Assembly (NCBI GenBank): GCA_001723765.1
Contig: MAYW01000005.1
Location: 1-64,000 of the forward strand
Direction: 5' to 3'
Source: Candidatus Scalindua rubra
GTDB lineage: Bacteria > Planctomycetota > Brocadiia > Brocadiales > Scalinduaceae
Length of the DNA: 64,000 nt
Part shown: positions 54,255 through 62,850 of the stretch, one piece after another
How the letters are laid out: the number at the start of each line of letters is the position of its first letter
Position numbering within the stretch: position 1 is the first letter of the stretch
Made by a program: the position numbers and the translations under genes
Notes under the pieces: model-generated
The model's input: the letters and a program-made list of their open reading frames with translations, nothing else
What the model was told of the DNA's origin: nothing
Database searches by the model: none

Positions 54255-57200
54255 TAATCCGTATTATTACGATATCTTAGAAGTCGGTAAACATGCAAGT
54301 CAGGAAGAAATCATTGAATCTTTTAGACGACTGGCTAAGGAACACCATCCAGATAGGATGCCCTTCCAATCTCCTTCACAAAAGCATGAGGCACAAGAAA
54401 AATTTAAGCTAATCAATGATGCATATCAAATCCTAAAAGACCCAACAAAGCGAGCTGAATATGATACTTTCTTGAATTACATAATTTGGGAGCAAGTAGT
54501 TGATGCAGAAGCAGACACAGAAGAAGAATATCGCTACGAAGATGAAACAAATAAAATCATTATCGACTGCCCTAATTGCAATCAAAGCCTCAGGGTAGTA
54601 AATGGATTATCTTTAAAAGTTACATGCCCATCTTGTAATCACTCTTTTGATTATCCATTTTTCTATAAGGATTATAATTCGGATGTCGGCGATAAAACAC
54701 CTAAATCGCAACCTCAAGAAACTAATGGTCTAAAAGGGAAATTAAAAACAGCACAAAAGAAGATACGAAACGCATGGATTGCGGGAGTAATCTTTGGCTC
54801 CTTAGGTTTAATTTATTCTATGGTATCAAATATTGCTTGGGTAGGAACATATCATGCATCTTTCAATACGATTTTTTATATTTTTTTAGTCGGGTTTTCT
54901 TTTGGCATATATAAGCGTAGCCGTACCTTTGCTTTTACTATGTTTATAATGCTTCTATTTCTGTTTCTGGTTTCTGGTTTCTCTGGAGAATTGATAACTA
55001 TTTATCTTAGTATGCTTAGCATACCGTTTGTTATACTAATTGTTTTTCTTTATTTCTCTTTTGAAGGAATTAGAGGTACGATCACTTACCACAGGTTACG
55101 ATATGAAGAAGATTCGAATTACAGACCTGCTTCTAAAAAATTCTACTTTATTGGACTCCCACTACTTATCCATCCAATAGTTCTTTACTGCGTTGCTATT
55201 TTGGTAGCATATGGTGTTTCACCGTCAACTTCTAGCAGGCAAGATTCCCTAGTAAGCACTCCACAAAAACAGCCTGAGCCGACAAGTGAAGAACTGTCTT
55301 TACTAAATCCTGTATTTGAAAAGATGGCAACAGCGCCTTTTAACGAAGAAGACTTGGAAAATATCAGGCGTTTTCGAAGGAGTTATACAAAGCGTACAGG
55401 TAATAATCTCACAGAAAAGGAAATTGGATTAGTAACAGAATACTTTAAAGTGATACAGCGATATAATGATGAATATTACAAATGCCTTCTAAACTCATTT
55501 GATACTGAAACCACTTATATATCTGATAAATTGAAAAAACTGCGTAAAGAATTAGAGAATTCGGGAAATATTTCTAAATCTAAATTTGATTTGGATTTTC
55601 AGTTGTTAAATTCTGTAGCAAAAGATGAAATATGGATAGACGATTTAGGACAAGAACATGAGCCACTTACACGGGAAGAAATATTAGTATATGCTGAATC
55701 CGTAGAGATGATAAAAGATAATTTGGATAAATTCCTTGATGCCGCTATAAACTACGATGAACAGCCAAAAACAAACCTTACACAAACTCAAGAGTATGAG
55801 TCAACTATTAACAAATTAACATTAAAAGCAAATTACGAGAAAAACAATGACGCAGTAGTGTTAATTAGAATATATGGCGAGAATGGTAATGTAGTATCAT
55901 TTGGAAGTGGAGTATGTATACATCCTAATGGGGCAATCATAACTAACTTTCATGTTTTAAATAGTGATAGCTTTTATTTTGATATAAAGTTTCAGAAACA
56001 TGGAGTTTATGAAGATGCATATATATCAGGAATTAGCCCTATCTTAGAGGATTATATAATACTAAGAGTGGATGGAAAGGATTTGCCAAGTGTGAATGTT
56101 TCACCGAGGAATGAATATGAGGTTGGTGAAAAGATAATTACTATAGGAAATCCACAAGGGCTGACAAATTCTTTAAGTGAAGGGGTAGTTAGTGGGAGAA
56201 GATTTTATGGCGATTATGAATATTACCAAATGACGGCTCCTATCTCTCAAGGAAGCAGTGGTGGTGCGGTATTTGATGAACACGGATATTTAATTGGTAT
56301 TAGCACTGCAATTCTTGAAGAAGGACAAAACCTAAACTTTTTCCTCCCTATTTATAGAATTACGAATAATGCAGAAGTTTTTGATACATTTTTAACAATA
56401 TCAGAATTCAATAGTTTGCGTAGGAAGAGAGCAAAAGAATACAAGAAAACAGGTGATCAATATTTATTGTCTAAAGATTATGAGCAGGCAAATAATAATT
56501 ATGAAATCTCTTTAAAGTATTACGATAGTGATGCGGACGCTTATTATGCGAAGTCAACGGCTGAATATCAACTAGGCTTGGTAGATGAGGCATCGGTAGA
56601 CCTCTTTATGGCTGCAGCATTTTATTATCTTAATGATAAGAAGGGCAAATTGATAAATGTAAAAAGAAGAGCGAAAGAAATGTCTCTCCCCGCAGAGGTT
56701 GTGGACATATTTGATATACAAAATATGGAAAACATATTTAAAGGCTATAACAAAGGTGATGATTTAAGGAAACAGTTTACGAGTAAAAATAACTTAACAA
56801 AAGATATTCCGCCATTAAAAGAGAAATCAACAATAGACACTACACCTCTTGTATCTGAGGAACTACAGGAAGAAGCTAAGTTAGAGAAATCAGATGGAAA
56901 CGAAGTATTACAGAAGTTAGAACCATTTTTTTCTGGATTGGTTGTATCGGAAAAAGAACATGGTGTAAAGATTGTTGAAATTACACAAGGATGTATAGGT
57001 TTTGATGCAGGATTAAGGACTGGTGATGTGATCACTGAAATTGATGGTAAAAAAATTAAATCCCTTGATGATTATGTAAAGATAACGCAAGAACTTAACA
57101 AAACAAGAAGGTTAGAGATAGCATTGGTAGTTAATAGACAAGAGGTTTTATATGATGTTATTATTAGAAGACATAAAAAGCCTATAGAGCAACCATCAGT

Positions 57201-57609
57201 AACCACCCACAAGCAGCCTAAAGACTATTCTGGTGCTTATGTGAAAGATAAGGTAACTGTAAATGAACAGTTATGGAGTAATTATTTAGAGAGCAAATTA
57301 TATTTAGGATCGGTCAAATACAAAAATAATAATTTTTTACTGGAATTATATTTTACAAATACAAGCTCCTATTATAGAAAATATGGATATTCTATAAAAA
57401 TTGATAATATTTATGTTAAGGATTATTTGCCTGTCAAAGTAAAGGGAATAAAAATTGGTAAAGTTTATAATCAAACAGGTGAAAGAAAGTTTACTATTCT
57501 TGTTCCATCATCATACGATAAGTTATTTATTAGCGGTATCGGGAGTGATAATTATAATACACAAATTGATTTAAAGAAACTAGGAAAGATACTAGGCATA
57601 GAACATTAG
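54241..57609 (+). CDS. J-domain / zinc-ribbon / five-TM / trypsin / TPR / PDZ fusion protein (1122 aa)
   Basis: Order: J-domain (7-75, HPD at 36-38), zinc ribbon (C110, C113, C129, C132), about five membrane helices (178-325), a linker, a trypsin-like domain (about 540-715; H571 in TNFHVL, D604, S673 in SQGSSGGAV), TPR-like helices (about 735-830), a PDZ domain (about 890-980, [19 protein letters not shown]) and a beta-rich end. Five helices would place the J-domain inside and the HtrA-like protease outside. This would couple cytoplasmic Hsp70 recruitment to envelope proteolysis. All catalytic residues are present. It overlaps the csrA-like gene by 14 bases. I know no characterised protein of this order. 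Confidence 0.88.
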   Translation: MFNFDNPYYYDILEVGKHASQEEIIESFRRLAKEHHPDRMPFQSPSQKHEAQEKFKLINDAYQILKDPTKRAEYDTFLNYIIWEQVVDAEADTEEEYRYEDETNKIIIDCPNCNQSLRVVNGLSLKVTCPSCNHSFDYPFFYKDYNSDVGDKTPKSQPQETNGLKGKLKTAQKKIRNAWIAGVIFGSLGLIYSMVSNIAWVGTYHASFNTIFYIFLVGFSFGIYKRSRTFAFTMFIMLLFLFLVSGFSGELITIYLSMLSIPFVILIVFLYFSFEGIRGTITYHRLRYEEDSNYRPASKKFYFIGLPLLIHPIVLYCVAILVAYGVSPSTSSRQDSLVSTPQKQPEPTSEELSLLNPVFEKMATAPFNEEDLENIRRFRRSYTKRTGNNLTEKEIGLVTEYFKVIQRYNDEYYKCLLNSFDTETTYISDKLKKLRKELENSGNISKSKFDLDFQLLNSVAKDEIWIDDLGQEHEPLTREEILVYAESVEMIKDNLDKFLDAAINYDEQPKTNLTQTQEYESTINKLTLKANYEKNNDAVVLIRIYGENGNVVSFGSGVCIHPNGAIITNFHVLNSDSFYFDIKFQKHGVYEDAYISGISPILEDYIILRVDGKDLPSVNVSPRNEYEVGEKIITIGNPQGLTNSLSEGVVSGRRFYGDYEYYQMTAPISQGSSGGAVFDEHGYLIGISTAILEEGQNLNFFLPIYRITNNAEVFDTFLTISEFNSLRRKRAKEYKKTGDQYLLSKDYEQANNNYEISLKYYDSDADAYYAKSTAEYQLGLVDEASVDLFMAAAFYYLNDKKGKLINVKRRAKEMSLPAEVVDIFDIQNMENIFKGYNKGDDLRKQFTSKNNLTKDIPPLKEKSTIDTTPLVSEELQEEAKLEKSDGNEVLQKLEPFFSGLVVSEKEHGVKIVEITQGCIGFDAGLRTGDVITEIDGKKIKSLDDYVKITQELNKTRRLEIALVVNRQEVLYDVIIRRHKKPIEQPSVTTHKQPKDYSGAYVKDKVTVNEQLWSNYLESKLYLGSVKYKNNNFLLELYFTNTSSYYRKYGYSIKIDNIYVKDYLPVKVKGIKIGKVYNQTGERKFTILVPSSYDKLFISGIGSDNYNTQIDLKKLGKILGIEH

Positions 57610-57670
57610 AAGAGATTGAAAAAATATTGTATAAGTGTGAAAGTACGGAATTGTTTGTTTTGAGCCAGTT

Positions 57671-57697
57671 TGGGTTGACTATCATTTTCCCCCTTGA
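57671..57697 (+). repeat. Direct repeat after the J-domain/protease gene
   Basis: GGGTTGACTATCATTTTCCC and the following CTTGA repeat 53999-54025. The pair encloses csrA and the fusion gene, suggesting past acquisition as a cassette or a duplicated promoter. Confidence 0.55.
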
Positions 57698-57729
57698 CTT
57701 CATTTCAAAAAAGGAGTAATGTAATGACA

Positions 57730-57893
57730 CCTTAGAAGCATACACAACGAATTACTTTTGATAACGACAAAGCCGGTTCCTTCTGAGGATTCCGGCTTTT
57801 TTTGTTGTTATCAAGTACGCCCGTGAACCTGGTGGAAGGAGAAATCCCCACGGAGAGTGTATGCTTTCTAAGGCAGGTGAACACGGGCTTTTT
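57730..57893 (+). ncRNA. Strongly structured segment with nested hairpins (candidate RNA or recombination site)
   Basis: The outer inverted repeat is CCTTAGAAGCATACAC (57730-57745) with GTGTATGCTTTCTAAGG (57857-57873). Inside is a terminator-like hairpin, GATAACGACAAAGCCGG...CCGGCTTTTTTTGTTGTTATC (about 57759-57811). A second one, GCCCGTG...ACCTG...CAGGT...CACGGGCTTTTTT, spans about 57818-57893. Either a small RNA ends at the last T-run, or the outer repeats are sites for the resolvase gene that follows 28 bases later. The 57610-57729 part holds only the direct repeat. Confidence 0.5.
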
Positions 57894-57920
57894 TATTGAT
57901 ATGAGAGGGGGTGAAAAGAA

Positions 57921-58508
57921 ATGAGGAAGGATAGGAAAGTTGCTATTTACGTTAGAGTCTCAACCAAAGACCAGAGTGTTGGTATGCAACTTAACGATCT
58001 TGAGAGATATTCACGAGAAAGAGGTTTTAAGGTGTTCAAGGTTTATCAAGATAATGGTGTATCCGGTACGAAGGAATCTAGGCCAGCACTCAGTGAACTG
58101 ATGAACGATGCAAAGAAGCGTAAGTTTGATATTGTACTTGTTTGGAGGTTCGACAGATTCGCACGTAGCACAAAACACCTTGTAAATGCCCTGTATGAGT
58201 TCAGAAACTTAGGCATAGACTTTATATCGTATCAGGAGAACATTGACACGTCTAGCCCACTAGGAGAGGCTATATTCACGATTATAAGCGCAATAAGCAA
58301 GCTTGAGAGGGATATTATAGCAGAACGTGTTAAGGGTGGACTTAGGAAGGCTAAGGCCAACGGTAAGAAGCTGGGTAGACCTAAAAATGATGTGAATACA
58401 GATAAGGTAAATGGATATAGAAAGCAGGATAAGTCAATCAGACAGATTGCCAGTGAAATGAGTCTATCCAGAGGAACGGTTGAGAGAACTTTGAAGATGT
58501 ATTGTTAG
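57921..58508 (+). CDS. Serine recombinase (resolvase/invertase family)
   Basis: The catalytic serine lies in YVRVSTKDQSVGMQ; VWRFDRFARSTKHLV and LERDIIAERVKGGLRKAKANG are further hallmarks, and a C-terminal helix-turn-helix (KSIRQIASEMSLSRGTVERT) binds DNA. At 195 residues it is a small resolvase/invertase. The inverted repeats just upstream are candidate targets. GGGGGTG precedes the ATG. It belongs to the integrated element. Confidence 0.93.
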   Translation: MRKDRKVAIYVRVSTKDQSVGMQLNDLERYSRERGFKVFKVYQDNGVSGTKESRPALSELMNDAKKRKFDIVLVWRFDRFARSTKHLVNALYEFRNLGIDFISYQENIDTSSPLGEAIFTIISAISKLERDIIAERVKGGLRKAKANGKKLGRPKNDVNTDKVNGYRKQDKSIRQIASEMSLSRGTVERTLKMYC

Positions 58509-58677
58509 GCAAAGCTGAGCTTAGCTCATGCCTGCCTGTCGGCAGACAGGTGTCCCAAAAACCCTTGAAATTAGCATGTTGTAAGTATAAGATTTTCAAT
58601 AATCCAGATTCATAGTTTTGTGTGTCCCAAATACAGGTGTTTTTGAGACAGATTCTTACCTGTAGAAAGAGTTTAAT
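58509..58677 (+). other. Leader of the ORF6N gene with repeats
   Basis: The stretch begins with palindromic GCTGAGCTTAGCTC and CTGCCTGTCGGCAGACAG units. It then has two GTGTCCCAAA words (58549 and 58621), with CAGGTGTTTTTGAGACA near the second. These last words could be binding sites for the ORF6N protein. Confidence 0.4.
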
Positions 58678-59208
58678 ATGAAGAAATCAAAGACAGCTTT
58701 AATACCACAAGAGACAATAGAAGGTAAGATACTGCTTATCAGGGGTAAAAAGGTAATGCTTGATAGGGATTTGGCTATGCTTTATGGAGTAGAGACAGGG
58801 ATTTTAAAAAGGGCTGTAAGTAGAAATATAGAGCGTTTTCCAGACGATTTTATGTTTTGCTTAACTAAAGAAGAATTTAATAACTTGAGATGCCAATTTG
58901 GCACCTCAAGTTGGGGAGGTGCAAGGTATCTTCCTTACGCTTTTACAGAACAAGGCGTAGCCATGCTTTCAAGCGTACTCCGTAGTAAAATAGCCGTACA
59001 GGTAAACATCCAGATTATGCGAGCCTTTGTTAAGTTAAGGGAAATTCTTTCTACTAATAAGGAACTTGCTCATAAATTAAGTCAGCTTGAGAGAAAGATA
59101 GAGAGACACGATGTAGAGATACAAGCAATTTTTAAGGCAATTCGCCAATTAATGACACCACCAGAAAAGCCAAAAGGTAAAATATGTTTTCGTATAGATA
59201 AAAAGTAA
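58678..59208 (+). CDS. ORF6N-domain (phage antirepressor-like) protein
   Basis: The N-terminal domain reads KVMLDRDLAMLYGVETGILK, RNIERFPDDFMFCLTKEEF and YAFTEQGVAMLSSVLRSKIA, the standard ORF6N pattern. A coiled coil (LAHKLSQLERKIERHD) follows. These proteins are common on phages and islands and probably bind DNA. The AGTTTAAT leader has no strong ribosome binding site. It is the last gene before the right attachment repeat. Confidence 0.9.
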   Translation: MKKSKTALIPQETIEGKILLIRGKKVMLDRDLAMLYGVETGILKRAVSRNIERFPDDFMFCLTKEEFNNLRCQFGTSSWGGARYLPYAFTEQGVAMLSSVLRSKIAVQVNIQIMRAFVKLREILSTNKELAHKLSQLERKIERHDVEIQAIFKAIRQLMTPPEKPKGKICFRIDKK

Positions 59209-59342
59209 GGGGGGGTATGTTCCCTGTCTCTTACTGATCATTAATATAATATCCTTCACATAGTCTGAACACGATAAAAGGGCTTTTAAAAACGAGTTAT
59301 CCCCACCATCACCCTATAAACTCAAATTCCCTTCTGGTGACA

Positions 59343-59407
59343 GTCTGGTGACGGTAATTTTTGTATGTAAAAAGTTGTAAGTCTTTGATATAATTAATTT
59401 GGTTAAT

Positions 59408-59433
<26 letters not shown>
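59343..59433. repeat. Right attachment-site repeat of the element
   Basis: This 91-bp copy matches 44084-44174. Bases 59408-59433 lie in the intact tRNA-Leu gene. Just before it, TCTGGTGACAGTCTGGTGACGG (59332-59354) repeats the CTGGTGACGG word seen beside the integrase. Confidence 0.88.
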
Positions 59434-59493
<60 letters not shown>

Positions 59494-59582
59494 TTAAGAC
59501 TATGTCAAGACAAAATCCATTTTAATCCTATACAAACAAAAGTCAAATATGTTTCTGAATAATTTTAATAAGGAGATAACAG

Positions 59583-59915
59583 ATGATCGTAAACTTCAGT
59601 ATCGTACCAATAGGTAAGGGAAGTAGCTTAAGTACACAGGTAGCCGAAGTATTAAAGATTGTTAATGAAAGTGGAATAAATTATAAGCTACATGCAATGG
59701 GTACTATTTTAGAAGGTGACTGGGATAAGATATTGAGACTCATAAAGAAATGTCACAAAAAGATTCTAAAAAGCTCGGATCGCGTACTAACCACAATAAT
59801 AATAGATGATCGCACCTGCCCGACTACGTCATTCAGGCGGGAAGGTAAAAAAAACAGAATCGTCGGAAAGGTTCAGTCTGTAGAAAGAAAATTGGGGAAA
59901 AAATTAAAGTCATAA
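59583..59915 (+). CDS. MTH1187-family thiamine-binding protein
   Basis: The start MIVNFSIVPIGKGSSLSTQV and the KLHAMGTILEGDWDKIL segment identify the MTH1187/YkoF-like family of about 100 residues, whose members bind thiamine. After IIIDDR the family continues to the final helix, but here eight to ten extra residues (TCPTTSFRRE) stand between; their DNA (59815-59843) is the TGCCCGACTACGTCATTCAG unit also found in noncoding DNA at 37534. The insertion keeps the frame and precedes GKVQSVERKLG. Confidence 0.85.
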   Translation: MIVNFSIVPIGKGSSLSTQVAEVLKIVNESGINYKLHAMGTILEGDWDKILRLIKKCHKKILKSSDRVLTTIIIDDRTCPTTSFRREGKKNRIVGKVQSVERKLGKKLKS

Positions 59916-60176
59916 ACGTAATTGCTCAACAACTTGTGGAAGTCAAACATTCATACACATGACAAACCTTGCTCTCGCAAGGAATCCAGCACTGGAATCC
60001 TCCCGAAAGGGAGATGATTAAGGGGAGGGTTCCTCTACTTATTGAGAACCAACACGTAAACTTATAAGGAAAATTCTTTTGACAGAATAAAAAATAAATT
60101 TATATTGAAATTTACACAAAAATTTGTTTTTTTATTAAGCCAAATTCTGGGATAAAACAATATAAAAAGGTGCAAA

Positions 60177-60719
60177 ATGATTCCAAAAATGGTTTTCTTC
60201 ACAAAGGGTGTAGGCAAGCACAAAGAAAAGTTACAGTCTCTCGAACTTGCCTTACGAAAGGCCGGCATAGAGAAGTGCAACCTTGTTAAAGTTTCAAGCA
60301 TTTTTCCACCAAATTGTAGGATTATATCAAAAGCTCAAGGTGTTAAACTCATAAAACCCGGTCAAATAGTATTCTGCGTAATGAGTATCAATTCAACTAA
60401 TGAACCAAATAGAATGGTATCCGCATCAGTCGGTTTAGCAATACCTGCCGAACCTAATCATTACGGATATTTAAGTGAACATCATGCATATGGCGAAACA
60501 GATGAAAAATCTGGAGATTATGCGGAAGACCTGGCTGCCACCATGCTTGCTAGCACATTAGGTATCGAATTTGACCCTGAAAAGAACTATGACGAACGGA
60601 AAGAGATTTATCGCATGAGTGGCAAAATAGTGAAATCAAGAAATACTACCCAATCGGCCATTGGTGATAAAAGCGGCTTGTGGTCGACAGTCGTGTCCGC
60701 CGCTGTTTTCCTCCTTTAA
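60177..60719 (+). CDS. Pyruvoyl-dependent arginine decarboxylase
   Basis: The 180-residue proenzyme has the self-cleavage site VSS (S40-S41 in [12 protein letters not shown]), where the second serine becomes the pyruvoyl group. [20 protein letters not shown] and the final helix with [13 protein letters not shown] also fit the family. It makes agmatine, the first step to polyamines in archaea and some bacteria. AAAAGGTG lies before the ATG. The gene is a single unit upstream of argJ. Confidence 0.93.
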   Translation: MIPKMVFFTKGVGKHKEKLQSLELALRKAGIEKCNLVKVSSIFPPNCRIISKAQGVKLIKPGQIVFCVMSINSTNEPNRMVSASVGLAIPAEPNHYGYLSEHHAYGETDEKSGDYAEDLAATMLASTLGIEFDPEKNYDERKEIYRMSGKIVKSRNTTQSAIGDKSGLWSTVVSAAVFLL

Positions 60720-60744
60720 CTTTATATTAAGCGAAAAAAGCAAT

Positions 60745-60816
60745 TTGACAAATCCCCCTTTTTCCCCCTATGGAGTGGCGTAGACTACTCCACAGGGGGG
60801 AGATAGGGGGATTTTC
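60745..60816. repeat. Palindromic repeat (CCCCCTTTTT...GGGGGGA family)
   Basis: AAATCCCCCTTTTTCCCCCT and AGGGGGGAGATAGGGGGATTT form an imperfect hairpin around TGGAGTGG...CTACTCCA. It sits between the decarboxylase and argJ and may act as terminator. It belongs with 21085-21150 and 37570-37622. Confidence 0.75.
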
Positions 60817-60854
60817 TAACTTTGAAAAAGGAGCTAATCTCTAAGGAATAATTT

Positions 60855-62072
60855 ATGATTAAGACAATCCCTGGTGGAGTTATTGCTCCAAAGGGTTTCA
60901 AAGCAGGCTCAGTACATTGTGGCATAAAAAGAAATATCAAAAATCATGATATTGGTATCATATTCTCAGAGGAATCATGTAAGGCTGCTGCACTTTTTAC
61001 GACAAACCAAATAGTTGCTGCACCAATAAAATACTGCAGAAAGATTATACAAAATGGCGCTGTACATGCCATTGTCGTAAACAGCGGAAACGCCAATGCT
61101 TGTACTGGTAAGAAAGGTTACAACGATGCTGAAAAAATGGCGCACCTAACTTCAAAACACCTGAACATCAAATCAAATGAAGTTATAGTTGCATCTACAG
61201 GCATAATTGGACGTCTCCTTCCCATGAAGAAGATACAATCTGGCATAAGCAAATCCATTGCACATCTAGGAAACCAAAACACCCATTCATTAAATATTGC
61301 AAAAGCCATAATGACAACCGATATCGTACCAAAACATATCGCCGTTAAAACACGATTAGGTAGAAAAGAGGTTACTATCGGGGCGATAGCCAAAGGGTCC
61401 GGCATGATCTCGCCAAAAATGGCTACAATGTTTTGCTTTATCACTACTGATGCCTCGATCTCCTTAAACACCTTAAGGTCTTGCATCAAAAAGTCTGTAG
61501 AAGATTCTTTTAACCAAATCACAATCGATGGTCACATGAGTACGAGTGATATGGTCGCTATTCTTGCAAATGGTATGGCACACAATCAGAACATAACATC
61601 CTCAAGCAAGCATAATCTTACACTATTTCAGAAGGCTCTTGATTATGTAACCTTACACATGGCGAAGGCAATAGTAAAGGATGGTGAAGGCGCAACAAAA
61701 TTTGTTCAGGTTGAGATAAATGAAGCAAAATCGATTTCAGATGCAAGGAAAATTGCACGAATGATAGCAGAGTCTCCACTGGTTAAGACCGCCATAAATG
61801 GTGAGGATCCCAATTGGGGAAGGATTATCTCGGCGGCGGGTTATGCAGACGTCACTCTTGATGAATCCAGGCTAAAACTGTTCATTAACAAAATAACGAT
61901 ATATAAAAACGGTTTGCCAGTTACACCCATTCCAAAAAGATTACTGAGTGAAATGAAGAAGGATGAAATCAAAATTCAATTACATCTGGGAATGGGTAAC
62001 AAAAGTACTACATTATGGACGTGTGATTTATCGAAAGAATACGTGAAAATCAACGCTGAATACCATACATAA
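60855..62072 (+). CDS. argJ: Bifunctional glutamate N-acetyltransferase/ornithine acetyltransferase
   Basis: The protein starts IPGGVIAPKGFKAGSVHCGI and has VVNSGNANACTGKKG and the self-cleavage site KGSGMISPKMATMFCFITTD, where T191 becomes the nucleophile of the beta chain. HTDPNWGR-type INGEDPNWGRIISAAGYA also fits. It recycles the acetyl group in arginine synthesis. Length (405) is typical. The leader has AAAGGAGCTAATC, akin to the leaders of smc and cobA/hemD, but further from the ATG. It is followed by the transposase unit. Confidence 0.96.
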   Translation: MIKTIPGGVIAPKGFKAGSVHCGIKRNIKNHDIGIIFSEESCKAAALFTTNQIVAAPIKYCRKIIQNGAVHAIVVNSGNANACTGKKGYNDAEKMAHLTSKHLNIKSNEVIVASTGIIGRLLPMKKIQSGISKSIAHLGNQNTHSLNIAKAIMTTDIVPKHIAVKTRLGRKEVTIGAIAKGSGMISPKMATMFCFITTDASISLNTLRSCIKKSVEDSFNQITIDGHMSTSDMVAILANGMAHNQNITSSSKHNLTLFQKALDYVTLHMAKAIVKDGEGATKFVQVEINEAKSISDARKIARMIAESPLVKTAINGEDPNWGRIISAAGYADVTLDESRLKLFINKITIYKNGLPVTPIPKRLLSEMKKDEIKIQLHLGMGNKSTTLWTCDLSKEYVKINAEYHT

Positions 62073-62081
62073 GTAAAAAGT

Positions 62082-62846
62082 AAAAGGGGACAGATTTATT
62101 TTGTTGTAACATTAGAGTATATAAGTAAAATGTTACCATGCCGAGAACCTCAAGGGTAGTGTTGCCAAACCATCCGCACCATATCATTCAACGTGGTCAT
62201 AACAGACAGGTAGTCTTTGTTTCTGACAAGGATTATAATTATTACTTAGAGAATCTTAAGGAATGGAAGTATACGTTGGGTTGTAAGATTTATGCTTATT
62301 GCCTCATGACTAATCACATCCACCTCATAGTGGACCCGGGGAAAAAGATAGAAAACTTATCATTACTGATGAAGCGTGTTTCCGGTCGTCAAACACGTTA
62401 TGTTAATAAACTGGAGAAACGAAGTGGGACCTTGTGGGAGGGACGATATAAATCCAGCCCTATTAATAAAAATGAATACCTTTTAGCCTGCTGTCGGTAT
62501 GTGGAGCTTAATCCCGTAAGGGCCGCAATAGTGAATGAACCCGAAAAATACAAGTGGTCAAGCTATAGATACAAAGTCGGCATGGAAGATCATTACTGGT
62601 TGGATTTAGATCAAAGTTACATGGATTTGGGATTGACAAAGAAAGAGCGTGAGGCAAGATACAAGGAGTGGGTGAAGGACGCTATTCCAGATGGAGAATG
62701 TGAGCTGATTAGAAAAGCAGTTCTGAGGGGTCAATTGACAGGGAGTCATCGGTTTGTTGAAGACGTTGCAGAAAAGATTGGCAGGCGGATTAAATTTCAA
62801 GGTCAGGGGCGACCAAAGAAGAAATAAAATAAATCTGTCCCCTTTT
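62082..62846. mobile_element. REP-type transposase unit with perfect 21-bp inverted repeats
   Basis: AAAAGGGGACAGATTTATTTT (62082-62102) and its exact inverse (62826-62846) enclose one transposase gene. The unit lies in the 778-base gap between argJ and the MnmE-like gene. The right end stops four bases before the ATG of the latter. Confidence 0.88.
62138..62827 (+). CDS. REP-associated tyrosine transposase (Y1/IS200-like)
   Basis: MPRTSRVVLPNHPHHIIQRG, AYCLMTNHIHLIVDP (HUH motif HIH) and the tyrosine region SGRQTRYVNK mark a TnpA_REP (RAYT) enzyme; RYVELNPVRAAIV and YKWSSYRY are also standard. Such single-strand transposases mobilise or copy short palindromic repeats, and this window is rich in them. 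All catalytic motifs are intact. The start follows no clear ribosome binding site. Confidence 0.92.
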   Translation: MPRTSRVVLPNHPHHIIQRGHNRQVVFVSDKDYNYYLENLKEWKYTLGCKIYAYCLMTNHIHLIVDPGKKIENLSLLMKRVSGRQTRYVNKLEKRSGTLWEGRYKSSPINKNEYLLACCRYVELNPVRAAIVNEPEKYKWSSYRYKVGMEDHYWLDLDQSYMDLGLTKKEREARYKEWVKDAIPDGECELIRKAVLRGQLTGSHRFVEDVAEKIGRRIKFQGQGRPKKK

Positions 62847-62850
62847 CACT

